Assembly: GCA_019044685.2 (NCBI GenBank)
Contig: JAGTXX020000003.1
Location: 744,001-808,000 of the forward strand
Reading direction: 5' to 3'
Source: Nannochloris sp. 'desiccata'
Taxonomy: Eukaryota > Chlorophyta > Trebouxiophyceae > Chlorellales > Chlorellaceae
DNA length: 64,000 bases
Positions 52,552 to 63,750 of the stretch are shown piece by piece. Made by a program: the position numbers and the translations under genes. The notes beneath the pieces were generated by a model. That model saw nothing but the letters and a program-made list of their open reading frames with translations. It was not told the origin of the DNA and did not search any database. The number at the start of each line of letters is the position of its first letter. The first letter of the stretch is position 1.

Positions 52552-53346
52552 TTAATGACTGGCGTCTTCTCCCGCGGCAGCAGCTTCAGGATACCTAGCA
52601 GGACTCAACTGTACTTTCGTATGCAACACTTCCGCAGCTTCATTCAACGATGACACTATAAACGTGGGTTTTAACTCTCCAGCTAGTTTAGGGTCCTCTA
52701 ATCCAGTATATGTGTTGTCTATATCCAGTAAAATGCTTACCGCGCCAGCTCGATTAGCGCAAACAACATCATCCTTTGCGCTATCCCCTATCATCACCAG
52801 CTCGGTTCCCTTGACGCCCCAGTGCTCTGCAATGTGTAGCAACGACCCAGGATCTGGTTTATAAGGGGTCCACTCTCGGGAGAGTGCTGGAAAGAAAGGC
52901 GGTAAATCGAAATGAGTCCGGTGAAAAAAATCAACACTCGAAGAGACGTTTCGAGTTACTAGAGCTCGAGGAACGTGTGAAGCGTCTAATAAGGAACATA
53001 ATACAACTGCTCCAGGCATGATTTTCATGTTTTGTAAGGCTTCTGCTTCTATTTCTGCGATTGCTGCGTACGCCTTTGCCCGGCGCTCTGCTGGCCAGGC
53101 ATCGATTACTGTTAAGATGTCACCCTCTGTGACCCCAGCACGTCTCCTCATTTCTGCGAAATCAATACAAGGAACTGTGAGGGTGCCATCCATGTCAAAC
53201 ACGACGCCACGAATGACTCTGAGGGGTGGATTGCTGTTGGAGGTGGCATTGACGCTGCCGGTGTGAGACATTGTTGCATTCGTAGCGACGCTTCGGCGAA
53301 GCAGCACCGCTGCCGTTCTTTGGAAGTGTGATCCTAATGCAAGCAT
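52552..53346 (-). CDS. HAD-superfamily phosphatase, At2g33255-like
   Basis: 264 aa, intronless. GVVFDMDGTLTVP is HAD motif I with both Asp. ALVTRNVSSSVDFFH gives motif II (Thr). YKPDPGSLLHIAEHWGV and MIGDSAKDDVVCANRAGA hold motifs III and IV. The cap segment IDFAEMRRRAGVTEGDILTVIDAWP matches the plant At2g33255 family. The N-terminal 30 residues from Met at 53346 (MLALGSHFQRTAAVLLRRSVATNA) look like a transit peptide; a longer frame begins with a TTG upstream and is not used. Substrate unknown, probably a small phosphorylated metabolite. Confidence 0.86.
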   Translation of the reverse strand: MLALGSHFQRTAAVLLRRSVATNATMSHTGSVNATSNSNPPLRVIRGVVFDMDGTLTVPCIDFAEMRRRAGVTEGDILTVIDAWPAERRAKAYAAIAEIEAEALQNMKIMPGAVVLCSLLDASHVPRALVTRNVSSSVDFFHRTHFDLPPFFPALSREWTPYKPDPGSLLHIAEHWGVKGTELVMIGDSAKDDVVCANRAGAVSILLDIDNTYTGLEDPKLAGELKPTFIVSSLNEAAEVLHTKVQLSPARYPEAAAAGEDASH

Positions 53347-53504
53347 GAGATGAAATGGCCCAGTGTTTTGGAATGTGGGAGGTTTTATAAGGCATTCTTG
53401 CGCCAACTTGAAGCAGTTGTTCAAAGTTAGGGAAAACGCGTGATCAAACTTAGTTTTAAATCAAAGTGCATTTTTGGGACATCTGGCAATCATCGAAGGC
53501 AGCC

Positions 53505-56297
53505 ATGTTCCGTAACAGCCCCGGTGTAGAGCAACTCTCTGCTGACCTGCAGAAAAAGAGTCGACAAATTGATATGCTTGAGAGCACAATTGCCAAGCTC
53601 AATAATGACCTGGAGGCATCTAAGAAACAGATCGCCGATTTAAGAAAGGTTGGTTTAATACGTGCCCAGAAGATCCCGCTTGAATACCGTGGACTGAAGG
53701 GGCAATCTTTACGGTTGAGCTTGAAATTTGCAACCCTGACTGTTTTCTATCAACTCGTATTGCAGGATAACAATGTAAATAATTCAAAATGTGCAGAGCT
53801 TGAGTCTTCGAATGAACGCCTTGCAAAAGATCTTCGTGCAAGGGAACAGGCGATGGCGTCTCTTACAGATCAGATGGCGCAGGTGAAAATGAGCAGCAGC
53901 CGCTCTAGCCCTCAAGCGAGGACATCCATCTCTCAATCTGTCTCTCGCACTACAAGTATAGGCACCACAGACTCAATATCTGCCGGAGCTGGTAATGATG
54001 CCCTTCGTAACGAGTTATCTCAATTACAAGCAGAAGTTGTTACTCTTCGCAGTGCCGCCGCCACAGCCCGGCCTCGTGGTTTTGGAACGTCCACTTCCTT
54101 TGGTGGCGGTGGTGTCACAATGGATGTCAGTCGTATGCGTGCACTCAACGATGAAATCACTACCTGGAAAACTCGTTCAGAAAACCTCATGGCGGAGCTT
54201 AAAACTGCACAGAGAAAGGCCACTGCCGCTGAAGCAGAGGCAGAGCGTGCCAGCGAACGTGCTGCACGTGCTGGCGAAGCCCAAGCGAAGACGGATACTC
54301 AGCTTAAATCTGCACAAGCAGAGGTTGCTCAGCTGCGTGATTTAGCTCAACAATCTACTCGCAATTTACAAGAACAATTAAAACGCTCTGAAGGTGATTC
54401 AATGCGCTTTGCTGCTGACGCTGATAAAGTAAGCACCCAGGTAGGTGCTTTGCAACGTCGTATAGATGCTTTAGTCACTGAAAAGGCATCTCTTGAGACC
54501 ACAGCAGCGGAAGCTTTGGCCTCCGCCAGCAAGGCGAGGGACGCTGCTCGCTTGGCGAAAGCGAATGAAGAGGAGATGGCCAAGATGCTTGAAGATAAAA
54601 GCGTACAGCTAGCACAAGTATATGCTGAAATGGAACGTCTTAAGACTGGAAAAGCTGCCTCTGATGCTCAATTCGATGCTTTGACTGGTAAGTTATCTTC
54701 CGCTCATGACAGCGCTGCAGCACACGAAGCAGCCACGAGAGCCATGGCTGGCCGCGCTGGAGATGCTTCTGAATTCGCAGAAGAGTTGAATAGACAATTG
54801 AAGGCCGAACGTGAGCGTGCAGATGCTGCCGAGCTCGCAATAGAGGCCCTGAAATCTCAACTTGTTGTATCCCAAGCTGAAAGCGGTTCTATTTCTACTA
54901 CTCAACGCGCAACAACTGACGCTTTGGAAGCTGTCCAGCAACAGGTGGATGCTTTACGTAACGAGAAAAATGCCATTGATGCTAGTAGATCTGCTACTGA
55001 AGATGCCCAAGCTCGATTAGATCTTAAAGTGCGGGAATTACAAGCTCAGCTCGGCCAGCGGGATGCTACTATAACAGAGATGACGGATGTGTTAGAAACC
55101 CTGCGCGTTGATTTAGAAGCCAAATCTAATGCTTTGGCTACTGCTCAAGCTCAGGCAACACATACAGAGGGTGCTCTGGGCAGTGTGAAGACTAAATCCA
55201 CCGCTGAAATTTCCGACTTGCACGCCTCGATGCAGGGTCAATCAGATCAGCTGGATGCAGCTGTGCAGGCGAAAGAATCAGCCGAAATTGCAATGAGAGA
55301 AGCAGTAAATGCAGCTGATAACGCTCGTAGAACAGCGTTAAAGGCAACGCAAGACTTGGCCACCACTCAAGAGGAGTTGAACGAGGCCAAGGCCGGTCTG
55401 GAACAGGAAAGCGATCGTGCTGAGGCGTTGTCACAGCTTCTTTCTGACCGAGAAGCTGAGTTATCAGCCCTCCGTCAACAGCTCGCTAAGGTAGAGGCGA
55501 TGGCTCTGCAAGCAGAGAGTCTTGCTGACCAAACCGACGCTGATCAGCGATTGCTTAAAGATGCCAACGACCGGTACTCTATGCTCTCAGATGAATTAGA
55601 AGCTTCAAAAGATGAAATTGCTTCAAAACAGCGTGCTTTAGAAGCTGCATTAGGCAGCGTCAAGAACTATGAACATAAAATTGAAAAATTGGAGGGAGTT
55701 GTGAAAGAAACAGAAGCTAAAACTGCAGAATTGCAGTTGTCTTTAGAGGAGGCAGATGAGAGGATCTCTCAATATGAAGAAGAAAAGGCTGCTGGAGCTA
55801 TGAGGGTCGGTGATGCTCGTAGCTCTGCTCGTGAATCTGAAATGGCTGCTGCTGATGCCAAACGTGCTGCTCAAGAAGCAGCACAGGGGCTGGATCGCGT
55901 TAAAGAAGAACTTGAAGAGACTAAAGGGCGGTTGGCTGCTGCAGAGAAAGCAATGGGCGCCTTGGATGATGCAGCTGCTGATGCCCGTGCTGCTGCTTCC
56001 ACAGATTTAGATTGGAAACGTCGTGCAAATGAATTATCTACTGAACTGGATACCAAGTCTGCAGAGTTGGAAGCGACACAAATTAAAGCTGATGCTGAGA
56101 AAAAGACACTGGCAGCGATGGCCGAGGCAAGGGAAGCCGAAGCGGAGGCTGCAGTGGAAGCTGCTGCAAAACACGGTGCTGCCCTACCCTCTGTATCTGC
56201 CTCTGTTGCTGTGCATGACGATGATGGTGAAGATCACGAGACTGTAGCCAAATCGTTAGTTGCTAATGTTTTTGGTAAGGCGCTTGGTAATGCTTAA
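53505..56297 (+). CDS. Very long coiled-coil protein (891 aa)
   Basis: Two exons, 53505-53648 and 53766-56297. The 117-bp intron between them is a multiple of three and free of stops, so unspliced mRNA would insert 39 residues with a hydrophobic stretch into the coil. The protein is heptad-rich from residue 10 to about 840, with a Ser/Gly-rich break at 110-165. Composition is Ala/Glu/Lys/Gln/Leu. The C-terminus ends in a short non-coil segment (VAKSLVANVFGKALG). No motor, membrane or zinc motif is seen. It might be a centrosomal, flagellar-root or golgin-like scaffold, but composition alone cannot decide. Confidence 0.78.
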   Translation: MFRNSPGVEQLSADLQKKSRQIDMLESTIAKLNNDLEASKKQIADLRKVGLIRAQKIPLEYRGLKGQSLRLSLKFATLTVFYQLVLQDNNVNNSKCAELESSNERLAKDLRAREQAMASLTDQMAQVKMSSSRSSPQARTSISQSVSRTTSIGTTDSISAGAGNDALRNELSQLQAEVVTLRSAAATARPRGFGTSTSFGGGGVTMDVSRMRALNDEITTWKTRSENLMAELKTAQRKATAAEAEAERASERAARAGEAQAKTDTQLKSAQAEVAQLRDLAQQSTRNLQEQLKRSEGDSMRFAADADKVSTQVGALQRRIDALVTEKASLETTAAEALASASKARDAARLAKANEEEMAKMLEDKSVQLAQVYAEMERLKTGKAASDAQFDALTGKLSSAHDSAAAHEAATRAMAGRAGDASEFAEELNRQLKAERERADAAELAIEALKSQLVVSQAESGSISTTQRATTDALEAVQQQVDALRNEKNAIDASRSATEDAQARLDLKVRELQAQLGQRDATITEMTDVLETLRVDLEAKSNALATAQAQATHTEGALGSVKTKSTAEISDLHASMQGQSDQLDAAVQAKESAEIAMREAVNAADNARRTALKATQDLATTQEELNEAKAGLEQESDRAEALSQLLSDREAELSALRQQLAKVEAMALQAESLADQTDADQRLLKDANDRYSMLSDELEASKDEIASKQRALEAALGSVKNYEHKIEKLEGVVKETEAKTAELQLSLEEADERISQYEEEKAAGAMRVGDARSSARESEMAAADAKRAAQEAAQGLDRVKEELEETKGRLAAAEKAMGALDDAAADARAAASTDLDWKRRANELSTELDTKSAELEATQIKADAEKKTLAAMAEAREAEAEAAVEAAAKHGAALPSVSASVAVHDDDGEDHETVAKSLVANVFGKALGNA

Positions 56298-56770
56298 GGC
56301 GTCAGTGGTAATGCTGTTGAGGACGATTCTCTCTTATGGTGATCTTTTAGGGATATAGTTTATTTATCTTTTGCTTATCGGTTTATTAGATTCTGAATTT
56401 GATGTTTTACAGTTAAGATTGCATATTTATTTATTAAATTAAAAGCCAAAAAGTTAAAATTTGGAACTATCCCATTTTAATCTGCACAGCTGGCGCCTTA
56501 AATAGAAACGCTTATGCCGGTATTTTAATTACAGAGATATAATACTTGTATTATTGCAAGTATCATCATTGCAGAAAACGGTTGTAAAAAGCGGAGAGAA
56601 TAACATCTGCAGCCCAATACCGTCACATCAATCTGTGTTGGGGGACCATATCCAGAAATAAAGGTATACGCATGCCCCAGCTGTTATTAATACATTTCTA
56701 GATCTTTAAATTGATATTTTAAAAGCTCCGCCATGCTCCATTGCAGGTATATTACAGCTACTGACTCAAC
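56298..56770. other. Tandem-gene spacer
   Basis: 3' UTR of the coiled-coil gene (AT-rich) and promoter of the lipase gene. No RNA gene or repeat seen. Confidence 0.35.
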
Positions 56771-58677
56771 ATGGCTCAGTGGAACAGTGCCAATCTCAAG
56801 CTCTTCATCGCTATCACCACGTTGGCGCTCGCAACTGCATCTCAACGACGTAGTGACGCCACCAACTACGGCCTGAACCTTTTCACTACTACTGATCAAG
56901 GTCCTACAGTCCTCGCCGAGGTTGCCGGCACTGGGCAGAAGCACAGGCGCTTGGCGCAAGACAGCGATTATGCCGAGGCTGATTACGAGGCCGATTACGA
57001 GGCTGATTACGAGGCCAATGACGAGGCCGATTACGAGGATGATAATGAAGATGATTATGATCCTGCTGTTCTCCCTTCAGAAGACTACGATGTTGATACC
57101 GATGACTCTGGAGATTATTCACCGTCAGCTGATGGGGACTATTCACCACCCGTCCCCGATTATGGTGCTAATGAGGAAGACTCTCCTGAAGATGACACTT
57201 ACGAACCTACAAGTTCATCTAATGAAGATGCGGATATACCTTTGGGAGAAGATGTAACCCCGCCTTCAGATGATGCTGGCGGAGTGACGGCTGTTCCTGT
57301 CACCGTTCCTGTGCCTTCTGCCAGTTGCCCTTCCGCTGTGGGGACAAGCTGCCTTGCATACACCGCTTCTGAAGAGCCTCGACTTTCCGATGTGATGACT
57401 CTGGTAGCTGCCGATTTGGCTACAAAAGCTTATAATACCAGTGCGGAAGGTATTGCTTATGCAAAATCAGTCCTTGGAGCAGCCGACGCCCGTTTTATAC
57501 AAAACAGCGACACTGGCACACAAGCTTTGGTTACTATCGATAACGGTGCAATTGTCGTTTCGTTTCGTGGCACTGAGATAGATGAACGTGCTGATATTTT
57601 GACGAATACCTTGGTGGAGCTCGTTCCTACCTCTTTTGGGAGTGCGGGCACCGGGTCTGTCCACAAGGGTTTTCTTCAAGCAGTGGAGTCAGTCTATAGC
57701 GACCTGAGCTCATTGTTGCGTGAAGTCAACCCTGGAAGTACTAAAAAATTATATTTCACAGGGCACAGTCTGGGGTCCGCGCTTGCAACACTCGCTGCTG
57801 CAAAAGTGCAAGCGGATGCTACTCTCGACCAGTCTGTCAGCGGTGTCTATTCCCTTGCAGGGCCCCGTGTCGGAGATGCCAGTTGGGCTGAAGCGTATTC
57901 TGAGCTAGGACTTGATGGAAAAACACTTAGAATCGTGTTCTACAAAGATGCAGTGCCATTGATCCCACCTGAAAATATGAAATATCTTCATGTTGGCCGA
58001 TCCATCATATTGCCCTTGGACGCCTCCACCTGTTCTGAGACGGCAGAGCAAGAATATGATGTGTGTGAGATCGATGGAAGTATCTACAATTTTCTTGGTG
58101 TGTTGGGAAGTCAGTATGTTTGCGCTGCGGCGGGGAATATTGGCGTTGGTGCCTTCTGCGAGACTCCCAACGGGGCCTACGCGGAGGCAATATGCCCTTT
58201 TGTGGAGGCAGAATCTCTCTTGGGAAATCTCTGTTGCGCAGCAATAGAAATGGTTTTTGATTACAAGACTTTCCTGGTAAGTGTATCTGTAGTAAAGTGC
58301 GAGTAGTACAGGCTACATTCTGGCATACTCGCAGCTCTTTGATTTTAATCCTTTCCCCTTTTTTCCATCACGTGCAGCAATATCACAATACCGACACGTA
58401 TTTGATATCTATTGCTAAAGGATGCACATCCGAGTGTGCTTATAAACAGTATGAACAGTGCGGAAATGGGTTCACTGCTGAGGATGAAGCGCTTTTCAGC
58501 TCTCCAGCCCTTACAGACCCTGTGCAAAGCCTCACTCCGGAAGCGGCGCAACAAGTTTTCACACAGAGTGGAAGCCCGAGCCCCGTTGCTCCAGCAAACC
58601 AAAACAGTTCCTCTAAGACTGTACGTGTCGCTGGAGTCACTGTTGCTTTTGCTTTCTTGTCCGCTTTCGTTCTCTAA
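56771..58677 (+). CDS. Secreted class-3 lipase with acidic repeat region
   Basis: Two exons, 56771-58276 and 58378-58677, with a 101-bp intron, give 601 aa. Residues 1-24 are a signal peptide. Residues 60-180 are extremely acidic, including tandem EADYEADYEADYE units. The alpha/beta-hydrolase domain follows: VVSFRGTE, the nucleophile elbow GHSLGSALATLAA, and LAGPRVGD with YKDAVPLIPP; the His is in YHNTDTYL in exon 2. Several cysteines (C-C pairs) suit an extracellular enzyme. After a Ser/Pro linker the chain ends in a hydrophobic tail (VAGVTVAFAFLSAFVL), a likely GPI-anchor or membrane signal. It should hydrolyse acylglycerols at the cell surface. Exon 2 is needed for the catalytic His. Confidence 0.9.
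56975..57038 (+). repeat. 12-bp tandem repeat encoding EADY units in the lipase
   Basis: About five units of GAGGCYGATTAC in frame with the lipase, coding (E-A-D-Y)n with one E-A-N-D variant. Confidence 0.85.
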
Positions 58678-58927
58678 ACCCAAGACCACCATCTTTGATA
58701 TCATTTTAAATTGCATTATTCCACATCTTTCCTTGTCTGTACCTCGTTTTGCATATACCTTCAAGCCGAATAATGCCTCCAAGCCGAATATATTCCGTAA
58801 ACGACAATCACCGCTGCTGTTTTAAAAGCGCTTCAGCATGAGCGTTGCGGTTGTTTCCTTTTACATTAGCAATAAGTAAGAATAATATATCAAATTCAAA
58901 AAAAAAAGTAAGACGCCCAGATTCTTT

Positions 58928-60297
58928 TCAAGCATTCCATCTCCCACCACACGCAGCAGCTCCATGCTGTTGCCATTCTGCTCGACTCACCGCTCTCACC
59001 CTAAACTCCGCAGCACAACCTGCCAACAGCGCCCCTCCTCTCCATGCAGCCTTCTCTGGTTCCTCCAGTACAGTCACATTCAAAATATAATCATCTGGTA
59101 CTAATGGCCGTAATTCGCTTTCTAACCTTTCTTTGATACCTGGACACTTTGCCGTACCACCCGTCACTATCACATTCGAGTATAACAACCCGTGTATATG
59201 CGGGTGACAAGAAGATATCGCATCGAAAACAACTTCAGCAAGGCCCTCTTGCTCCATTCCTATATCTGCAGGGTTAAAAAGAGCCTCTGGAACCATGAAC
59301 CTTTCATTATTAATGACTAGTATAGGATCTTTTGGACCACGTGGTTCCCCTGGTTGGACTAGTTGACCCCAGGTAGAGGTCACGCCGTCAGGGAGAAGCC
59401 ATTCTTTCTTAAAAGGAGAATCTCGACGACGGGATGCAGCAAGGTCATCTACAGGATTTTGAGAGACAAAGGCGAGAGTGTCTTTAATGTGTTCAAGTAG
59501 ATATGATTCATCCATCATGTTGATAGATCTATATGACACGAGTTCTTTCATATAATTGGTCAACGCCTTTCCTCCGAGATCTATTCGTTTGACTGCGGAG
59601 GTGACGACGTGCCAATCAAAAACAGGGACAGCGTGGGTAAAACTGAATCCTGCGTCGATGACAAGGCCACAACCTGCTGCAGCAGCAGCAGAGGCAGGAT
59701 TTCCTGTGTTAGGGGCACCAGCAGTGGCTGCGAACCAACGTAAACTAAGAACTGCAGGAGGCACCATGACGACTGCCGCAAAACCAAGTTCTTGGAAAAG
59801 CACTTGTAAAGCGGCTTCACGGAGGGCTGGAAGGTTAAAATACGGTTCTGTGAGAACGATGCCGCTGCCACCAGGCTGGAGATTAGGGTATAATCTACGT
59901 AGAGCTCGTGCCCAAACTTCTTTTTGAACGTCCCATGCTGTGACGTAGCCACGATCTACTGGGCGACGCAACGCCAAGGAAGAAACATCCTTGACTTCTA
60001 AAATATCGAGTCCTACTAATACTTGACGCTCTCCTTTGAGCTTGGCGGTGCAGTTGGGAAACTCACTGCAGATTTGGAAATTAATAAGTGATCAAATTCA
60101 AAAGATTTTAAAAAGTACGATAGATAATCTGCTGTATGCATTAGTGATGGTTCCTTAAGGTTATTTTTTGTACTAATATGGCCACTATGCGCCATAAAAA
60201 CAACTAGAACTTACTTGATTGTATTTCGATCGCTAGCAACTCCAATCCTACAAGAGCAGCCTCCTGAATCTATAACCACGATATCTTGTTGAGCCAT
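58928..60297 (-). CDS. ARP6: Actin-related protein 6
   Basis: Two exons, 60297-60215 and 60065-58928, with a 149-bp intron, give 406 aa. VVIDSGGCSCRIGVA is the actin phosphate-1 loop, EFPNCTAKLKGERQV, RRPVDRGYVTAWDVQKEVW, IVLTEPYFNLPALREA, VIDAGFSFTHAVPVF, DLGGKALTNYMKELVSYR and FNPADIGMEQEGLAE are the ARP6 signatures, and VIVTGGTAKCPGIKERL the C-terminal actin motif. ARP6 is a subunit of the SWR1/SRCAP complex that deposits H2A.Z in chromatin. The phosphate loop carries GG rather than the usual NG, so nucleotide binding could differ. The gene is convergent to the lipase and next to the ankyrin-RING gene. Confidence 0.92.
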
Positions 60298-60486
60298 TGT
60301 AGAAGAATGTTTACATTTAATTTTTAAATGATTACTGCGGATTAAGGAATCTGCAGGAAATACTTGATGTTGGAAGAGAAAAACCCCGCTGCAGACGCAG
60401 CGAGGCACCCTTTTCCTCTGCCTATGCAAGACATTAAAACATTACAAACGTGTAAAATACAAAGGTCGTTTACCACGATCAAATAC

Positions 60487-62509
60487 CTAAGATACTGCAG
60501 CAGCAGCAGCAGGAGCGGCGGCAGGCACTCCACCAGCACAGGCATTACTTTCATCCTTTCCTTTCGCCAGACTGGATCTCGCCCCAGCCAAAGCCGTTAC
60601 CGAATCGACTGGTTGCCTACAAAACGGACAGGTGGCTGCATCTCTACCACGAGCACAAAGTCGACAGGCACATTGAAAACATAAAGAATGAGCACAGGGT
60701 AAAAATGTTATTTCTGTCCTTGCATCCATACAAATAGAGCAATCCTCGTCGAACACCACAGCAAGCAAAGCACGAGGCGACTTGCCCTCTTCTTGATTAT
60801 TTGCAGACAGCTGCTGTTGCTGGTCCTCTACACCAGCTGCAGCACCTTCGGTTCCGTTGATGCTTACTCCCCCTGCTGCTATGCCAGAGATCTCATGAAG
60901 AGCTAGCTCCAAGTCATTCCGGCGCTGTCTTTCAATTCTGCCGTCTTCTTCCCCATCATCATCAGAAGAAGACGATGATGCTAATTCTGCAATTGCTGCT
61001 GCTTCTATTTCTGCGCTCTCAGCATGAGCCCCTTCAACGTCTTCATCTGGTGCAGCTGCTGCTGGTATCGCCGCACCAGCCGCCGCTACCTCTGCCGCCT
61101 CCCTTTGCCTAGTTCGCCGACTCCGTCTACTTGAAGTTCTCGTCCTCCCATCAGTCCCCGTTCGCCTTAACGTCGACTCCAACCCATACAAAAAGTCTTT
61201 TAACGACGTCTCCCTCCTCCTTAATAAAGTTTGCAGTTTATTAATCTGGGAGACATTTAAGGAAAGTAAAGGCAAGTTTGAAACGATCAAAGTGTCGGTC
61301 GGTTGAGCCGCTCCTTCCAAACGCCATTCTCCAGCAATCTCCCGAAGCTGAAGTAATAAAGCAGCACGTTGCAGCACGGCAAGCATGTGTTCACGTAAAG
61401 AATCTGGAAAAGATGCACTTAAAGGTATCATTCTGTAGAGGCTCGTTGCTGCTGTACCACCGAGGGGATCAGCGAGGCCATTAGCCGCTGCCGCTGCTGC
61501 CCCTCTTCTGCCTCCCCTTCTACCATCCCTGGTCGTTCTACTGCCCGAATCAAGTAAACTACGCAGAATATCATGGTGTCCTCCTAGTAATGCGCAGTTT
61601 AAAGGGGTTAAACCAAGCATATTACGAACACGCCTGAGCTCTAGTCCCGGATGGCGCCACTGCCCGTCGAGCAGGACTAAACACGTTTGGGCATCTCCCT
61701 GTGCAGCAGCGATGTGTAAGGGCGTAGAACCACCACATAAAAAGGGTAATCGCTCCATTCCACGAAGAACAGGGGTATCGAGTGTCGCACCTCGTTCTAC
61801 AAGAGCCGTTACCGCTGACGAGGAGCGGGTGATAGCAGCAAGGTGAAGTGCTGTAAAACCTGCTCTATTATGAGCGTCTATATATCTAGATTCACCAGAA
61901 TAGTCACGCACAGATGCCATGGCAGCTATACGTGCACCTCCACCTCCAACACCACCAGCGAGACTGCTGCGTATAGGTGCATCTAAAATGAGTTCAAGAC
62001 AGGCGCTGTGGCCGCCGTGCGCTGCTACGTGTACTGCAGCCTGACCTCGTCGGTTTGCTGGTAGAACTGTAGCCCCTTCTTCTAATAATATGCGTATAAT
62101 AGCTTCGTTGCCGTGGCGAGCAGCTAGAATGAGGGCAGTGTTTCCAGATGAGGAGGCGTCGTTGAGGTAGGTGAGATAGCTGGGACCTAATGTTTGCTCG
62201 CACGCCCAAAGTATAGTGCTCACTGCGAGGATGTTGTCATTTTCAGCGGCTATCATCAGCAGCGTTTTCTTTTTCCAGAATGTCCTGTAGACAGCGCACG
62301 CTTCGGGAAATGTTGCCGTGATCTGGAAATGTTTGAAAAAGTATGTTGAGATAATGGTCTCGTAGACTAATGCGCGTCTTCAATCGATCTAAAACTATTT
62401 TAGAGGCACCACTAAAAGCAAAATCTCTTACCCTGAACACTTCTTGAGCATCCTGTCGACGAATGGCGTGTGACAATCGTCGCCCTTCTTTCGAGGCACT
62501 CTGGCCCAT
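60487..62509 (-). CDS. Ankyrin-repeat RING E3 ligase (XBAT-like)
   Basis: Two exons, 62509-62432 and 62322-60487, with a 109-bp intron, give 637 aa. MGQSASK offers an N-myristoylation site (Gly2). Six or so ankyrin repeats cover residues about 45-270 (GNTALILAARHGNEAIIRILLEEGA, GQAAVHVAAHGGHSACLELIL, GFTALHLAA, STPLHIAAAQGDAQTC, LTPLNCALLGGHHDIL). The middle has Arg-rich, Ala- and acid-rich stretches. The C-terminal RING-HC (about 575-615) reads CSICMDARTEITFLPCAHSLCFQCACRLC and CPFC. The order matches plant XB3/XBAT ligases that sit at membranes and ubiquitinate partners bound by ankyrins. The substrate is unknown. It diverges from the YqgF gene. Confidence 0.9.
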
Positions 62510-62688
62510 GACGCTCCACGCAGATCTTTGAAGCGCGTAACGTCTTAAAGTTTAGAAACGGGTGTCGGTAGATTTGACCTAAAGAGACGAAAATAATCAA
62601 GACGAAAATAATCTGGGCGCCGGGGCTGTTGTTTCAATTGAAGCTCCTTCAGCCGCCACTGTCAATCATTATTAGTCAATAAAAAACA

Positions 62689-63750
62689 ATGATACCACTA
62701 TCGTTGCACTCGAAGTGCACGCAGCGGCAATGCTTCGCCCCTGCTGCGCCCTCAGAATATCAATTGATCACTTCTCTTTCAGGCTTGCTAAATAAACATA
62801 TGTCTTATATAAAACAGCCAAATACTGCCAATAATATATTCAAATCTTTTTATTTAAATCTACCAACAAGGAGAACAGTCCCACTGGCCTCAAATAACGG
62901 AAATTCTCCTCCCAAGCCCCCGCCCCCACCGCCGCCAGCTCCTCGCCGTGCTCTCGGTGTCGATTATGGAAGGAAATTCATAGGCCTCGCAGTAAGTACA
63001 CTAGGGTTAGCACCAAGACCGCTTATGAATATGCGAGGTGGAGGATTAGAGAAGCTCATGGAGCTTGCCCATGGCATTGTTGATGCCGCAGTAGCAGAAA
63101 GTAAGTGGACACACCGTTATATATCCACGCCCTGTCATTTTTTCTATTTGATAGTTATTTAGAGGTATCTTCGCCTATGTGTTCATAGTACATTCTAGAT
63201 ATCGTAGAATATTACGCCTACAATAGCAAACAAACATTCTTTCCTCAAAGTAAATTAAAGTACTCTTAATTCCCCATATTCAGGCTGTGATGCAATAGTA
63301 ATAGGTCTCCCAGTCACATCTCAAGGCTCCATTCGACGGCGACAAACCGACTCACAACAAGGCCGGCGGTGCCGGAATTTCGCCGACGCTGTAGCCGCCT
63401 TAACGGTCGGGAAAGATCTCTACGTATACCTCATAGATGAGCGGGGGACTACAGTTGAAGCGGAGGCGTTAATCGGGTATTTAGGGGGCGGTAGAAATGA
63501 TAAGAAGCAAAAGAAAGATTCGGTGGCGGCAGCGTTGATTCTGTCAGCCTTTTTTAATGAGCCTAGACAAGCTGTGAGAGTGAGGCCGCCAGGGATGGGT
63601 AGGGCGCAAAAGGCCCCCCCTGGACGTAAAGGCAATTCTACTAACTCGAGTTCTTTATTACAAAAAGGTAGTTTAGATGAAAATAATATTGCGCCAGGGG
63701 AAAAGAAAGGGATCTCTACCACGGCCGTGACAATTGACGGTGGAGCGTGA
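62689..63750 (+). CDS. YqgF/RuvX-like Holliday-junction resolvase, organellar
   Basis: Two exons, 62689-63100 and 63284-63750, with a 183-bp intron, give 292 aa. The first 75 residues are basic/hydroxylated with a Pro run, a likely organelle presequence. ALGVDYGRKFIGLAVS is the YqgF signature with the catalytic Asp. DAIVIGLPVTSQGS and YLIDERGTTVEAEALI give the second and third acidic positions, the last followed by KKDSVAAALILSAFF with the final Asp. YqgF resolves branched DNA or processes pre-16S rRNA in bacteria; plant copies are plastid-targeted. The C-terminal 60 residues are an unconserved basic/Ser tail. Confidence 0.87.
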
